Positions 17,101-25,748 of a stretch of 64,000 nt of DNA are shown here, in pieces. A program made the position numbers and the translations under genes. The notes beneath the pieces were generated by a model. The model searched no databases, had not been told where the DNA came from, and saw only the letters and a list, made by a program, of their open reading frames with translations. Source of the DNA: Lachnospiraceae bacterium. GTDB taxonomy: Bacteria > Bacillota > Clostridia > Lachnospirales > Lachnospiraceae. The stretch covers positions 1 to 64,000 of the forward strand of contig SVFH01000016.1 in the NCBI GenBank assembly GCA_015056945.1. The letters are read 5' to 3'. Each line of letters begins with the position of its first letter. Positions within the stretch are counted from its first letter, which is position 1.

Positions 17101-17912
17101 AGAATAAAGTAGCGAAACCGCACGTATTTATTCCGGTATTCCCGGGAACCAACTGTGAGTACGACAGTGCAGCAGCTTTTGAGCGTGCAGGCGCAACAGC
17201 AACAACATGTGTATTCAGAAACATGTCCGCAAGCGCAATTCGCGAATCTGTTGAACAGTACGTGAAAGAGATTGCGAAAGCTCAGATTATCATGTTCCCC
17301 GGTGGTTTCTCCGCAGGTGATGAACCGGACGGAAGTGCGAAGTTCTTTGCAACTGCTTTCCAGAATGAAGCGTTGAAGGAAGCAGTCATGAAGCTCTTAA
17401 ATGAGAGAGATGGTCTTGCGCTTGGTATCTGTAACGGTTTCCAGGCATTGATTAAGTTAGGTCTTGTACCGTTCGGTGAGATTGTGGGACAGACAGCAGA
17501 TTCACCCACATTAACCTTTAATACCATTAACCGTCATATCTCCAAGATGGCGTATACCAAGGTTGTTTCTAACAAATCTCCCTGGTTACAGCTGGCAGAA
17601 GTAGGTAAGACCTATACAAGCCCTGCGTCTCACGGTGAAGGACGTTTCGTAGCACCGAAAGAGTGGATTGATAAACTTGCTGCAAATGGTCAGATTGCAA
17701 CTCAGTATGCAGATCCGGACGGAAATGTCAGCATGGATGAAGAATATAACATTAATGGTTCTTATGCATCAATCGAAGGTATTACATCTCCTGACGGAAG
17801 ATGCTTTGGTAAGATGGCACACGCAGAACGTCGCGGTGACGGTGTTGCAATTAACATTTACGGAGAACAGGATCTTAAGATCTTTGAATCCGGTGTGAAG
17901 TATTTTAAATAA
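14118..17912 (+). CDS. purL: Phosphoribosylformylglycinamidine synthase, single-chain type
   Basis: 1264 residues, the large fused form of FGAM synthase (the Bacillus type is split into PurS, PurQ and PurL). The N-terminal part matches the PurS-like domain. The two ATP-binding synthase halves include DTYWSDHCRHTTF, NETHNHPTEIEPFGGAATC and GIGGKDSMSG-like segments. The C-terminal glutamine amidotransferase (from about residue 990) has FPGGFSAGDE and LALGICNGFQ with nucleophile C1105. It makes FGAM from FGAR, glutamine and ATP in purine synthesis. Monocistronic, with its own promoter and a strong terminator. Confidence 0.96.
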   Translation: MGNVRRIYVEKKADFAVKATELKEDILSYLGIKGVEAVRVFIRYDVENLSDEIFERACKTVFSEPPVDDLYLEKIDIPANGHVFSVEFLPGQYDQRADSAVQCIQFLKEDEEPVIKTAVTYLICGNVSEEDFAKIKAYCINPVDSRETGMVKPETLITEFDVPADVAVMEGFITMPEADFKALYDSLGLAMTYKDFCFIREHFSADEKRNPSFTEIKVLDTYWSDHCRHTTFSTELEDVTFADGFYKPMIEKSYQDYLATREEIFGGRKDKFVCLMDLALMAMRKLKKDGKLEDMEKSDEINACSIVVPLEVDYNDGKGVITEEWLISFKNETHNHPTEIEPFGGAATCLGGAIRDPLSGRSYVYQAMRVTGAADPTVPIADTMQGKLSQKKLVKGAASGYSSYGNQIGLATGLVKEIYHPNYVAKRMEIGAVMGAAPRKNVIRENSDPGDIIILLGGRTGRDGCGGATGSSKVHTISSIETCGAEVQKGNPPTERKIQRLFRRPEVSSLIKKCNDFGAGGVSVAIGELADGLRVDLDKVPKKYEGLDGTELSISESQERMAVVVDAKDVDAFLKYSEEENLEAVCVATVTEEKRLVLIWRGKEIVNIKRSFLDTNGAHQATKVAVDMPDEKANYLNVVANKEVEAALSANDVKKAWIASVNDLNTCSQKGLVEMFDSSIGAGTVLMPYGGKHQLTEIQTMVAKVPVLGGKSDAVTMMSYGFDPYLSSWSPYHGAVYAVTESLSKIVAAGGDYKKVRFTFQEYFRRMTEDPSRWSQPFAALLGAFDAQLGFGLPSIGGKDSMSGTFQDIDVPPTLVSFAVDVAKGSDVVTPELKKAGNKLVKFTLPKDSYDIPDYEKVMALYDAIHALTQKKVIVSAYVADAHGIVPAISKMAFGNGLGVAIDASVAKEALFANEMGNIIAEVSADALAEINCDYTVIGTVTESDFVYGDVVITHADVLKSFKAKLEKVFPSRVTYDNTEVPSKNYDAKEIYICKNKVAKPHVFIPVFPGTNCEYDSAAAFERAGATATTCVFRNMSASAIRESVEQYVKEIAKAQIIMFPGGFSAGDEPDGSAKFFATAFQNEALKEAVMKLLNERDGLALGICNGFQALIKLGLVPFGEIVGQTADSPTLTFNTINRHISKMAYTKVVSNKSPWLQLAEVGKTYTSPASHGEGRFVAPKEWIDKLAANGQIATQYADPDGNVSMDEEYNINGSYASIEGITSPDGRCFGKMAHAERRGDGVAINIYGEQDLKIFESGVKYFK

Positions 17913-17938
17913 TTCGTTGAATAAATAAGCCAAATTAA

Positions 17939-17977
17939 TAAACCCCAATGTCAATGGAAAATGACATTGGGGTTTTC
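17939..17977 (+). terminator. Terminator of purL
   Basis: AACCCCAATGTCA (17941-17953) pairs perfectly with TGACATTGGGGTT (17962-17974), followed by TT. A-rich sequence on the other side may let it serve the opposing operon too. Confidence 0.85.
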
Positions 17978-17998
17978 GTGTATTTGACATAACAAGAA

Positions 17999-20521
17999 TT
18001 ATTTAAGGAGTTTACATAACTTATACAATTCTTTTTCGATTCTTAATAATTCATTATACTCATTTATTGTAATACCGGAAAGTGAATACATTCCCTTTGT
18101 GACGTGTATCCGATAGAAATCGAGATCTTTTTCTGTAAGGGAAAGTTTTTGTTTTTTCTCGGATACAATAGTAAGACACTTCGATACAAGTTTACATAAT
18201 TCATCCGGCAATAAGTTGCTGCAAGATGGATACAGCGTGTTTTTACAAGAAGAAGCAGTAGTGAGCTTTTTATAAAATACCTTGGAGAATTGCAGATAAT
18301 TCTCATGGATTAATAAGTCATATTTCTTCTTGCGTAACCATTCTTTTCGGCGTGATACTTTTTTAAGCTCTTGATTTCCCTGTAGAATAAATACTACCAG
18401 TAGTATACCGCTTATAAAGAGAAGAAGCGGTATGAGGATTCTTGTTGCAGAAAGAGTAGGAAGAAATCTTTTCAAGGCATCTTCCGGGTTTCTGACAACG
18501 TCATTCATTGTATCCTCCGGTGCGTCAGCCATGGTGAAATCAATATCAAATAATCCTGCAAACATACCTGCTAAATTCGGAATTCCCATATCGCTGTTCA
18601 TATCAGCAGGGGTGATTTCAAACGGGATAAAGCCATATCCTTCCATGTAAATTTCAATCCATGCATGTGCATACGCATCACTGACTTCTACTTCAACAAC
18701 ACCTTGTTCTTCTAAAGAATGAGCTCCTTTGTACCAATCGGCTACGTTCTCTTCGGGAAGCAGTTGTCCTTCGGCAACCAAAGTTGCAGGAATACAATAG
18801 CCTTCTACGTATCTGCAAGGCACTCCCATGCTTCGAAGGAGAAGTACTGCAGAAGAGGCAAAGTGAACACAGTATCCTCTTTGTTGATAATTAAGAAAAT
18901 AGTCAACGAAATCGTAATATACCGGAGTGGAACCGGGCGCCATAGTATAATCAAAATTTTTGATGAAATGCGAGTATACTTCATAAGCCAAAAGACGACG
19001 TTGCTCGTTAATATAGTCATTCCGATCTTCAGCAGGAATATTCTGCGGAATTTCCTGGTAAGGATCATAATTTTGACCAATTTCATTTTTGTGACAATAA
19101 GATAAGAGTTCCCACTTTAATTCTTCCGGTACCTGAAGACAATAGTTATGAATATATTCATCATAATCTGCAGGGATGGAAAGGTCTTTGCCTTCATAAT
19201 CATATGTCATATACGGATAAAAGCCGATAGTCATTGTTTCACCAACAGGAAAACCTGTTTCTTCGCTCTCGGCATAGTAAGGCAGAAGAACTTCGTTCTC
19301 GTAGGCATCAACGTTCTTAATTTGCATTTTGGCCTGTTTGTCACCTTTGGGAAGGAAGAGGTTGTCATACGCTTTGATGTTGTTTTCCGTCATGTAAATT
19401 TCCGTGTCGGCAACAGAAAGCTCTTTATAAGTATGCGGCAGCCATTGACTTTGATAATACTGGCTTCCGGTAAAACCCTTCAAATAAATGGTTTCGTATG
19501 AATAAGGTGCAAATGTAACAATCAAGTCGGTCTGAAAGTCAGGACGGACACTGCTGATACCGCCGAGTCTGCCGTTTGAACTGACGCCTCCCTTGGCATT
19601 GTATCGGTCAAATAAACCGCCTATTCCGTTTTGCAGATATATTTTTATCAGATTATCGGCTTCCGTTCGCAATGCATTCGGCCGATAGGTTGCAGGCGGA
19701 ACATTATAAAGCGGTGAAGCTATAATTCCTAATCCAAATACAATTACGGCTGAAAGAAGAAGCGTACGAATCTGGCCTTTTAAATTTGTTTGATAGTAAA
19801 AGAAATGCGTTTTTTTGAATTTAAGTCTAATAAACTCTTTCGTTCGTTTGCTTTTGACCTGCATTTTAAAATTTTTGGAGTATTGCAGGATTGCAACGGT
19901 AAGATAAACACTGAGCAATAAAAGAACACAGTGTAAAGGTGGCTTTTTGAAGATATAGAAACCGATTTCAAGAAACGGAAACGTTATCAGGATGGTTTCT
20001 ATTGTGTTCATGTAGCCGGATATGGTGACATTCAAAAGGAGAGAGAGGAATGTCCCGATGAAAAAAACGGCAATCGTTATGGTTTCGTAACGGTTTGTAT
20101 ATATTTCTTGGGCTTCCCGCAAAAAATCCATTTTGAAGAAATCAGAGTATTCTTCGAAAATAACGTTTGTAATCGCCTGGAAACCGCTGTTTGCATATAA
20201 ATAGTAATAGATGAGCTGCCTTGTAAAAATGCCCAGTATAAGGAAATAACCGGTATAAAATAACAGCTTATGAAGATATAAAAGCGCGACAACCATGGAA
20301 ATGATAAATAAAAATCCAATCACAATCGGTCGGTTAAAGGGTAATTCAAAACAGTCCAATACACCGATGATAGTGGCATAGGATGCCATGAAAACCAATA
20401 AACCCCTAAAAAGACAAATCAGTATGCGGGGCTGATGGTCGTTGCTTGTAATGTCGCCGACATATACACTGCTTTGCGCTAATTCTTTTTTGCGAAATAT
20501 TTGTTCTAACCAGTAGGGCAT
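17999..20521 (-). CDS. Membrane transglutaminase-like domain protein (TgpA-like)
   Basis: 840 residues. The N-terminal 270 residues have about six or seven membrane helices, then an extracellular region, a transglutaminase core near residues 545-640 and one more helix (LSATRILIPLLLFISGIL) before a cytoplasmic tail. The core shows the catalytic Cys in RGYCVHFASSAVLLLRSMG and His in AYAHAWIEIYMEGYGF; the usual Asp of the DPTP strand is replaced by Glu (FEITP). It is the last gene of a MoxR-DUF58-transglutaminase operon, a widespread arrangement thought to handle cell-envelope proteins. Confidence 0.88.
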   Translation of the reverse strand: MPYWLEQIFRKKELAQSSVYVGDITSNDHQPRILICLFRGLLVFMASYATIIGVLDCFELPFNRPIVIGFLFIISMVVALLYLHKLLFYTGYFLILGIFTRQLIYYYLYANSGFQAITNVIFEEYSDFFKMDFLREAQEIYTNRYETITIAVFFIGTFLSLLLNVTISGYMNTIETILITFPFLEIGFYIFKKPPLHCVLLLLSVYLTVAILQYSKNFKMQVKSKRTKEFIRLKFKKTHFFYYQTNLKGQIRTLLLSAVIVFGLGIIASPLYNVPPATYRPNALRTEADNLIKIYLQNGIGGLFDRYNAKGGVSSNGRLGGISSVRPDFQTDLIVTFAPYSYETIYLKGFTGSQYYQSQWLPHTYKELSVADTEIYMTENNIKAYDNLFLPKGDKQAKMQIKNVDAYENEVLLPYYAESEETGFPVGETMTIGFYPYMTYDYEGKDLSIPADYDEYIHNYCLQVPEELKWELLSYCHKNEIGQNYDPYQEIPQNIPAEDRNDYINEQRRLLAYEVYSHFIKNFDYTMAPGSTPVYYDFVDYFLNYQQRGYCVHFASSAVLLLRSMGVPCRYVEGYCIPATLVAEGQLLPEENVADWYKGAHSLEEQGVVEVEVSDAYAHAWIEIYMEGYGFIPFEITPADMNSDMGIPNLAGMFAGLFDIDFTMADAPEDTMNDVVRNPEDALKRFLPTLSATRILIPLLLFISGILLVVFILQGNQELKKVSRRKEWLRKKKYDLLIHENYLQFSKVFYKKLTTASSCKNTLYPSCSNLLPDELCKLVSKCLTIVSEKKQKLSLTEKDLDFYRIHVTKGMYSLSGITINEYNELLRIEKELYKLCKLLK

Positions 20522-20545
20522 AGGTGTACCTCTTTGCGTGAATAG

Positions 20546-21574
20546 TTAAAAAACGGTCCGGGACGAATCCATATGAATGAATTCGGTTCCTTTAATCTGA
20601 ATGATGGAAGAACCATGCTGGCCGGATGCAAAAAATGCATTTAATGCAGCATCTTCTTCCTCGTATAATGTCAGATAATAAAACTTGATGAAACAGTCGA
20701 GTAACTCATCGCGGTTTGAAACCAGGATGTACTCAAAAGAGCAGTCTGCATGTTGATACAGACAAAGTTCAAAACGTTGCTCATTATCAATAAAGTATTC
20801 CATTAAGGAACGAAGTGTCTCGGTTGTTTCCGTAATGTTATTTCTGGAAAGCTCGGGTAAAAGAACTATGGATAACACAGAGGTGTTAGAGAGTTCTTTC
20901 ACAACCAAATCGTCTAATTTGGCGGATAATTTCCAATGAATGCGTTGCAGCTTATCGCCGGGGCGGTATTCACGAATCTCTTTGATGTCGCTGGAGGGCA
21001 TGCCATGGTTTGAATTATCTTCTACCTCGTCTTCACCTTCGGAAGAAACCGTTTTCTCGGGAGGAGGAAACTCTTTTGGGGCGGGAAGAACAGGGATTTG
21101 AGCCATGCAGGTTTCCGGAAGTGTAATTGTAACAAAATTCAGATAGTCGGAAACGCTGATTTTAGTAATGTGAAAAGTAACCATTCCGGGAAGCTGTGCT
21201 TCTAACGGTATTTCAAAAACACCTTTTTTTCGAGCGTTTAGAGGTATGTTCAGTACCTGGTTGATTGGATTCGGACGGAATATATTCTCTGTATGAAATG
21301 TTAATTCACATTTTAAAAGCGGAAAAAAAGATGGGTTTTTGGCCTCTACGGAAAATAATACAGGGTTCCTCATATCAACAGAAGCTGTTTTGCAATATGC
21401 CCGGAACTGAAGTTGGCTGACAACATGCCTGAAAATCAGAATTGAGAAAAAAGGGGCAGCAACAAACGGCAAAAGTGTAAGCAGCAAAAAAGGGTGTTCC
21501 AAAATGATGAAAAGGAACAATGCGAGAAACAGATAAACAACATATATTATGATGGGAAAACGATTCATTTTCAT
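20546..21574 (-). CDS. DUF58 domain protein
   Basis: 342 residues. Two adjacent membrane helices at residues 8-48 are followed by a soluble region with the DUF58 signature EIREYRPGDKLQRIHWKLSAKLDDLVVKE near residues 200-230. Members of this family occur beside MoxR ATPases and transglutaminase-like proteins, as here, with 24- and 30-base gaps. The exact role is not known. Confidence 0.9.
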   Translation of the reverse strand: MKMNRFPIIIYVVYLFLALFLFIILEHPFLLLTLLPFVAAPFFSILIFRHVVSQLQFRAYCKTASVDMRNPVLFSVEAKNPSFFPLLKCELTFHTENIFRPNPINQVLNIPLNARKKGVFEIPLEAQLPGMVTFHITKISVSDYLNFVTITLPETCMAQIPVLPAPKEFPPPEKTVSSEGEDEVEDNSNHGMPSSDIKEIREYRPGDKLQRIHWKLSAKLDDLVVKELSNTSVLSIVLLPELSRNNITETTETLRSLMEYFIDNEQRFELCLYQHADCSFEYILVSNRDELLDCFIKFYYLTLYEEEDAALNAFFASGQHGSSIIQIKGTEFIHMDSSRTVF

Positions 21575-21604
21575 AATAGGTAGTCCTTTGGTCTAATAGT
21601 TTCA

Positions 21605-22525
21605 TTAAGGAACGGAAACAGTCTGAAATGCTTTGGAAAGAGCTGCTTCGACAGTTAGTCCGCTTGCTTTCGCTTTGGTAGAGAGGATGACACGATGGTT
21701 TGCAATCGGAAGAAACGTGTCTCTGAAATCTTCAGGAGAAACGAAATCGTTGCCGTGCAGATATGCGTGTGCTTTCGCCATTTTGAGCAGTGCGATACTG
21801 CCGCGCGGACTCAGACCAAGGAGAAAGGTTTCGGAATCTCTTGTGGCTTCCGTTAACGAAACTGCATATTCATACAGAGAATCGGAAACATGGACCAATT
21901 CGCATTCCTGTTGCATTTTTACAATATCATCTAAGGAAACGACCGGCTCGAGATTTTTGATGGTTTTGTGGGAATCCCCTTTTAAGATATCGATTGCGCT
22001 GTTATGATTCGGATATCCCATGGAAAGTCTGACCATGAAACGGTCAAGCTGTGATTCGGGAAGCTTTTGGGTTCCTGAAGTACCAATCGGATTCTGGGTT
22101 GCAATAACAAGAAAGGGAGAGGGCAAATCGTAAGTGACACCATCTACGGTGACGTGGCCTTCTTCCATTACTTCAAGCAAAGCAGACTGTGTCTTGGGCG
22201 ATGTACGGTTGATTTCATCGGCAAGAAACAAATTGGTATGAACGGCGCCTTTATGATAAGTGAATTTGCCGGTTTCTTTATTTAACATGGTAAAACCGGT
22301 TAAGTCACTCGGCAGTACGTCCGGTGTGAACTGGATTCTTTTGTAAGAAAGGTTCATCACTTTGGCGAGAGCTGTGACAAGGGTCGTTTTGCCTACACCG
22401 GGGATGTCCTCTAACAGGATGTGGCCTTGGGCAAGCAATGCACAAAGTACATCGTCAATTACGTCGTTTTTCCCATGAATGGCCTGTCTGATTCCCTGCT
22501 GTAATTTCAAAATTTGTTCTGACAT
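21605..22525 (-). CDS. MoxR-family AAA+ ATPase
   Basis: 306 residues. Walker A is GVGKTTL, Walker B is LFLADEINRT, sensor 1 is VIATQNPIG, and LSPRGSIALLKMAKA is the C-terminal conserved block. MoxR ATPases act as chaperone-like factors for neighbouring envelope or von Willebrand-type proteins. It is the first gene of the three-gene operon and is preceded by an ACGAGG ribosome site. Confidence 0.93.
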   Translation of the reverse strand: MSEQILKLQQGIRQAIHGKNDVIDDVLCALLAQGHILLEDIPGVGKTTLVTALAKVMNLSYKRIQFTPDVLPSDLTGFTMLNKETGKFTYHKGAVHTNLFLADEINRTSPKTQSALLEVMEEGHVTVDGVTYDLPSPFLVIATQNPIGTSGTQKLPESQLDRFMVRLSMGYPNHNSAIDILKGDSHKTIKNLEPVVSLDDIVKMQQECELVHVSDSLYEYAVSLTEATRDSETFLLGLSPRGSIALLKMAKAHAYLHGNDFVSPEDFRDTFLPIANHRVILSTKAKASGLTVEAALSKAFQTVSVP

Positions 22526-22656
22526 AGATATAACCTCGTTTTTAATAATTTTAACTTGAAATTTATGAAATAAATAACAATAAAATTATACTATGAAATA
22601 CATTATGTTGCAATGTAAATGTAAGTATAATATAAGTAGAAATGCCCATAAAACAG

Positions 22657-22685
22657 TTGAGATAAAAGTTTTGGTATGGTATAAT
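22657..22685 (+). promoter_or_regulatory. Promoter of the GGDEF/EAL gene
   Basis: TTGAGA at 22657-22662, a 17-base spacer, TATAAT at 22680-22685. The start codon is GTG or ATG around 22764. Confidence 0.6.
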
Positions 22686-22763
22686 TTTTAATAATTATGC
22701 AAAGAATCCGTAACCGGTTTTCGGGCAGATTCAGAAAACGAAAATGCAAAAAGGAGGGACGCT

Positions 22764-25034
22764 GTGAGAACATTTGCCGGAAGGAAAAGTCTGATGTCAA
22801 GAATTGTGAAGGCGTCTCTTGCCATTTTTACCATTTTTTGTATTTTTATGCTGTTTCATTTGTATGATGTTCGCACGATTTTTTTTGAAAATGCCAAAAG
22901 TTCTCTTGAGCGTCACCTTAATTCTGCAGAGGCAACGCTGAATAAAGATATGTTGCGAATGAAGGTAGTTTCTGCAGAGTGTAATGAAAAGGTATTGAAC
23001 AAGAAATCGAATGTCAGTATCAATATGGTGTTAGAGGAAGAAACCAAAGATAATCCGGGCTATAATTTTTATTATCTGGATAATGAAGGCACGATTTATA
23101 CACCGACAATTACGACGGTTGATTCCGGTTTGTATCAGATGGTGGAAGAGTCCTATAGATATCGCTATTTTACGGAGTATTTTTGTTCCTACAGAGTGCA
23201 TGAATATACTGACTCGACAGAAGTGAGAATGCTTGGTGTCAGAAGGAATGTGAAAGAAGACAAAACAAATGAGTATCTGCTTGTTGATTTCCCGATGCAG
23301 GAAGTGTTTGAAGAAGAAGTATTCTATGAAATGACTGAAATTGCTTCCTGCTGCATCATCGATAAAGAGGGACATATTGTAGTTTGCGATGATGCCTTTG
23401 TGCGAAATATCGGGGATTACACTTCGTTCTTTGATGCGATTGAAGCGCACGCTGACTATTCAAACGAGGTGAAAAGAAAGACGACTGAAATGAGAAAATC
23501 TCTGGCTTCCGCACAGGAAGAATCGTTTGTTTTATCACTTTCGGGAGACAGTGACTGTTTTGTAGCATATCGCCAAATCAGGGCAACAGATGATTTGTAT
23601 CTTGTTTCCTGCTTTGATGATGAAGTACTTGACAGTATGGTACATTCCGTAATGATAAGAACTTTTTTCGGAGGCATGATACTGTTTGCGGTTATTGTGT
23701 TCGTATTTTTCGGAACGTGGCGCAGGGATGTCGAGATAAGTTCCCTGGTTGAAAAACTTGCTTATGAAGATAATGTGACCGGTGGTAAGAATCTGAATTA
23801 TTTTAAGGATGTTGCGCCTGAGATTATTTCGGAGAGCAGGGAACACAGATTTTGTATTTACAGATTTGATATTTTAAAATTCAGATATATCAATGAGGCT
23901 TACGGTCATATTAAAGCAGATAGGGTTTTGGTGGCCTGCATTGAAGAATTTAACCGGATTTACGGTGCGAAGGAAATTTGTGTCAGAATTCATTCGGACC
24001 AGTTTCTTGCGCTTGTTTCCAATGATGATACGGTCGATATGCGCTATCATGAGTATTTGAAAGCTGTTGACAGCAGGGCAAGAGATTTCGGTGTGAAATA
24101 TCCTATCAGATTCAGAGTCGGTGTATACAAATTACGTAAAGAAGATACAGATATCGATATTATGATTGACCATGCCAATGTGGCCCGCAAATCATTATCG
24201 GGTGAAGAAAAGGAACTTCAGGCAGTGTATTCGGATAAGATTCTTCTTGGTATGCGTAAGGTTAATGAAATAGAATCTGTTATGCAACAGGCGCTTGTGC
24301 AGGGTGAATTCATTATTTATCTGCAACCGAAGTGGAGTATTTCAGAAAACCGTATTATTGGTGCCGAAGCTTTGGCACGTTGGAAGAGAAAAGACGGTTC
24401 GATGATCTTTCCTTCTGAATTCATTCCTGTATTTGAGAAAAACGGTTTTATCGAAAAATTGGATATGTATATGTTTGAAAAGCTTTGCATGCAGATGCGG
24501 GAATTTGAGCGTGAAGGCATATATAATAGTATCCGTGTTTCTATTAATCAGTCAAGAATTCTGATTCTGAATCCTGATTATGCCAAAAATATAGAAAAAA
24601 TGATTCAGCGTTATGAGGTTCCTGTAGAAAATATTGAAATCGAGATTACCGAGACAGTATTCCTGGATGAAAAAGAGCAGGTGATTGAAATTGTCAATCG
24701 TCTGAAGGAAGTAGGCGTACATCTCGCAATGGATGATTTTGGCTCCGGTTATTCTTCATTGAATATTTTGAAAGACGTTCCGTTTGATGTATTAAAGATT
24801 GACCGTGAATTTTTCAGTGAAACCAATACGTCCCTTACCAGTGTCCTGATTCTTGAAAAAATCATTGAAATGGCAAGAGCGATGGGCATCAGTGTTGTTT
24901 GCGAAGGTGTTGAAACCGCGGAGCAGGTTGATATTCTGCGAGATATCGGTTGTGATTTCGTACAAGGGTACTTTTACGGCAGACCTATGCCAATAGAAGA
25001 GTTTTATGAGAAGTATTTAAGAAATGAGGAATAA
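22764..25034 (+). CDS. Membrane c-di-GMP phosphodiesterase with degenerate GGDEF and intact EAL domain
   Basis: 756 residues, GTG start after AGGAGG. One helix near residues 12-35 and another near 295-318 bracket a periplasm-side sensor region. The GGDEF domain (about 350-490) has HSDQF at 410-414 where an active cyclase has GGDEF, so it is probably catalytically dead. The EAL domain has E535-A-L, EITETVF, AMDDFGSGYSS, VLKIDREFF and CEGVETAEQ, the full metal- and substrate-binding set. It should hydrolyse c-di-GMP in response to an external signal. The queH gene follows after three bases. Confidence 0.93.
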   Translation: MRTFAGRKSLMSRIVKASLAIFTIFCIFMLFHLYDVRTIFFENAKSSLERHLNSAEATLNKDMLRMKVVSAECNEKVLNKKSNVSINMVLEEETKDNPGYNFYYLDNEGTIYTPTITTVDSGLYQMVEESYRYRYFTEYFCSYRVHEYTDSTEVRMLGVRRNVKEDKTNEYLLVDFPMQEVFEEEVFYEMTEIASCCIIDKEGHIVVCDDAFVRNIGDYTSFFDAIEAHADYSNEVKRKTTEMRKSLASAQEESFVLSLSGDSDCFVAYRQIRATDDLYLVSCFDDEVLDSMVHSVMIRTFFGGMILFAVIVFVFFGTWRRDVEISSLVEKLAYEDNVTGGKNLNYFKDVAPEIISESREHRFCIYRFDILKFRYINEAYGHIKADRVLVACIEEFNRIYGAKEICVRIHSDQFLALVSNDDTVDMRYHEYLKAVDSRARDFGVKYPIRFRVGVYKLRKEDTDIDIMIDHANVARKSLSGEEKELQAVYSDKILLGMRKVNEIESVMQQALVQGEFIIYLQPKWSISENRIIGAEALARWKRKDGSMIFPSEFIPVFEKNGFIEKLDMYMFEKLCMQMREFEREGIYNSIRVSINQSRILILNPDYAKNIEKMIQRYEVPVENIEIEITETVFLDEKEQVIEIVNRLKEVGVHLAMDDFGSGYSSLNILKDVPFDVLKIDREFFSETNTSLTSVLILEKIIEMARAMGISVVCEGVETAEQVDILRDIGCDFVQGYFYGRPMPIEEFYEKYLRNEE

Positions 25035-25037
25035 AAA

Positions 25038-25679
25038 ATGAATTATCGTCAGGAGCTCGAAAAGACGCTTCTTAAAGAACGTGGCAAAGGGAAAAAGCTT
25101 CTTTTACACAGTTGTTGTGCACCCTGCAGTAGTCACGTTCTGACGTTGTTGAAGGAATATTTTGCAATTACGGTTCTATATTATAATCCGAATATTACGG
25201 AACGTGATGAATATGAGAAAAGAGTCCGTGAGCAGATCCGTTTCATTGAGGCATTAAATCATGATATGGAAGGTACCGATATTTCCTATATGGATGGAGA
25301 ATACGTGCCGGGACTTTTTCTGGAAACGGTAAAAGGCTATGAACATGTTCCGGAAGGAGGCGCTCGTTGTAAACTTTGCTTTGAAATGCGTCTTCGTGAA
25401 ACTGCAAGACTTGCAAAAGAAGGCGATTTTGATTATTTTGCAACAACGCTCACGGTCAGTCCGCTTAAGAATGCAGCGCTCTTAAATGAAATAGGACTTG
25501 AAATGGGAGAGTGCTTTGGGGTAGAATATCTTATCTCGGATTTCAAAAAGAAAGACGGATATAAGCACAGTATTGAATTATCTGCACAATATGATTTATA
25601 TCGTCAGGATTATTGCGGATGCATATTTTCCAAAGCGGAAAGAAATGCAAGAAAAGAACGGACCGAAGACGAATTGTGA
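25038..25679 (+). CDS. queH: Epoxyqueuosine reductase QueH
   Basis: 213 residues of the QueH (former DUF208) family. Conserved cysteines are in LLHSCCAPCSSH (C26, C27, C30), GGARCKLCFEMR and QDYCGCIFS, the set that binds an iron-sulfur cluster and metal. It carries out the last step of queuosine formation in tRNA and replaces QueG in many anaerobes. It begins three bases after the EAL gene. Confidence 0.92.
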   Translation: MNYRQELEKTLLKERGKGKKLLLHSCCAPCSSHVLTLLKEYFAITVLYYNPNITERDEYEKRVREQIRFIEALNHDMEGTDISYMDGEYVPGLFLETVKGYEHVPEGGARCKLCFEMRLRETARLAKEGDFDYFATTLTVSPLKNAALLNEIGLEMGECFGVEYLISDFKKKDGYKHSIELSAQYDLYRQDYCGCIFSKAERNARKERTEDEL

Positions 25680-25748
25680 TAAAAGGCAAATATCCGATAA
25701 TGATTTAGAAGAAACGTGAATGCGTATAAATGGAGGAAGTGAAGAAAG

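Noticed and set aside
25680-25748. T-box riboswitch sought before argS and ilvE
   Set aside because: No T-box consensus or specifier structure is visible before either gene.
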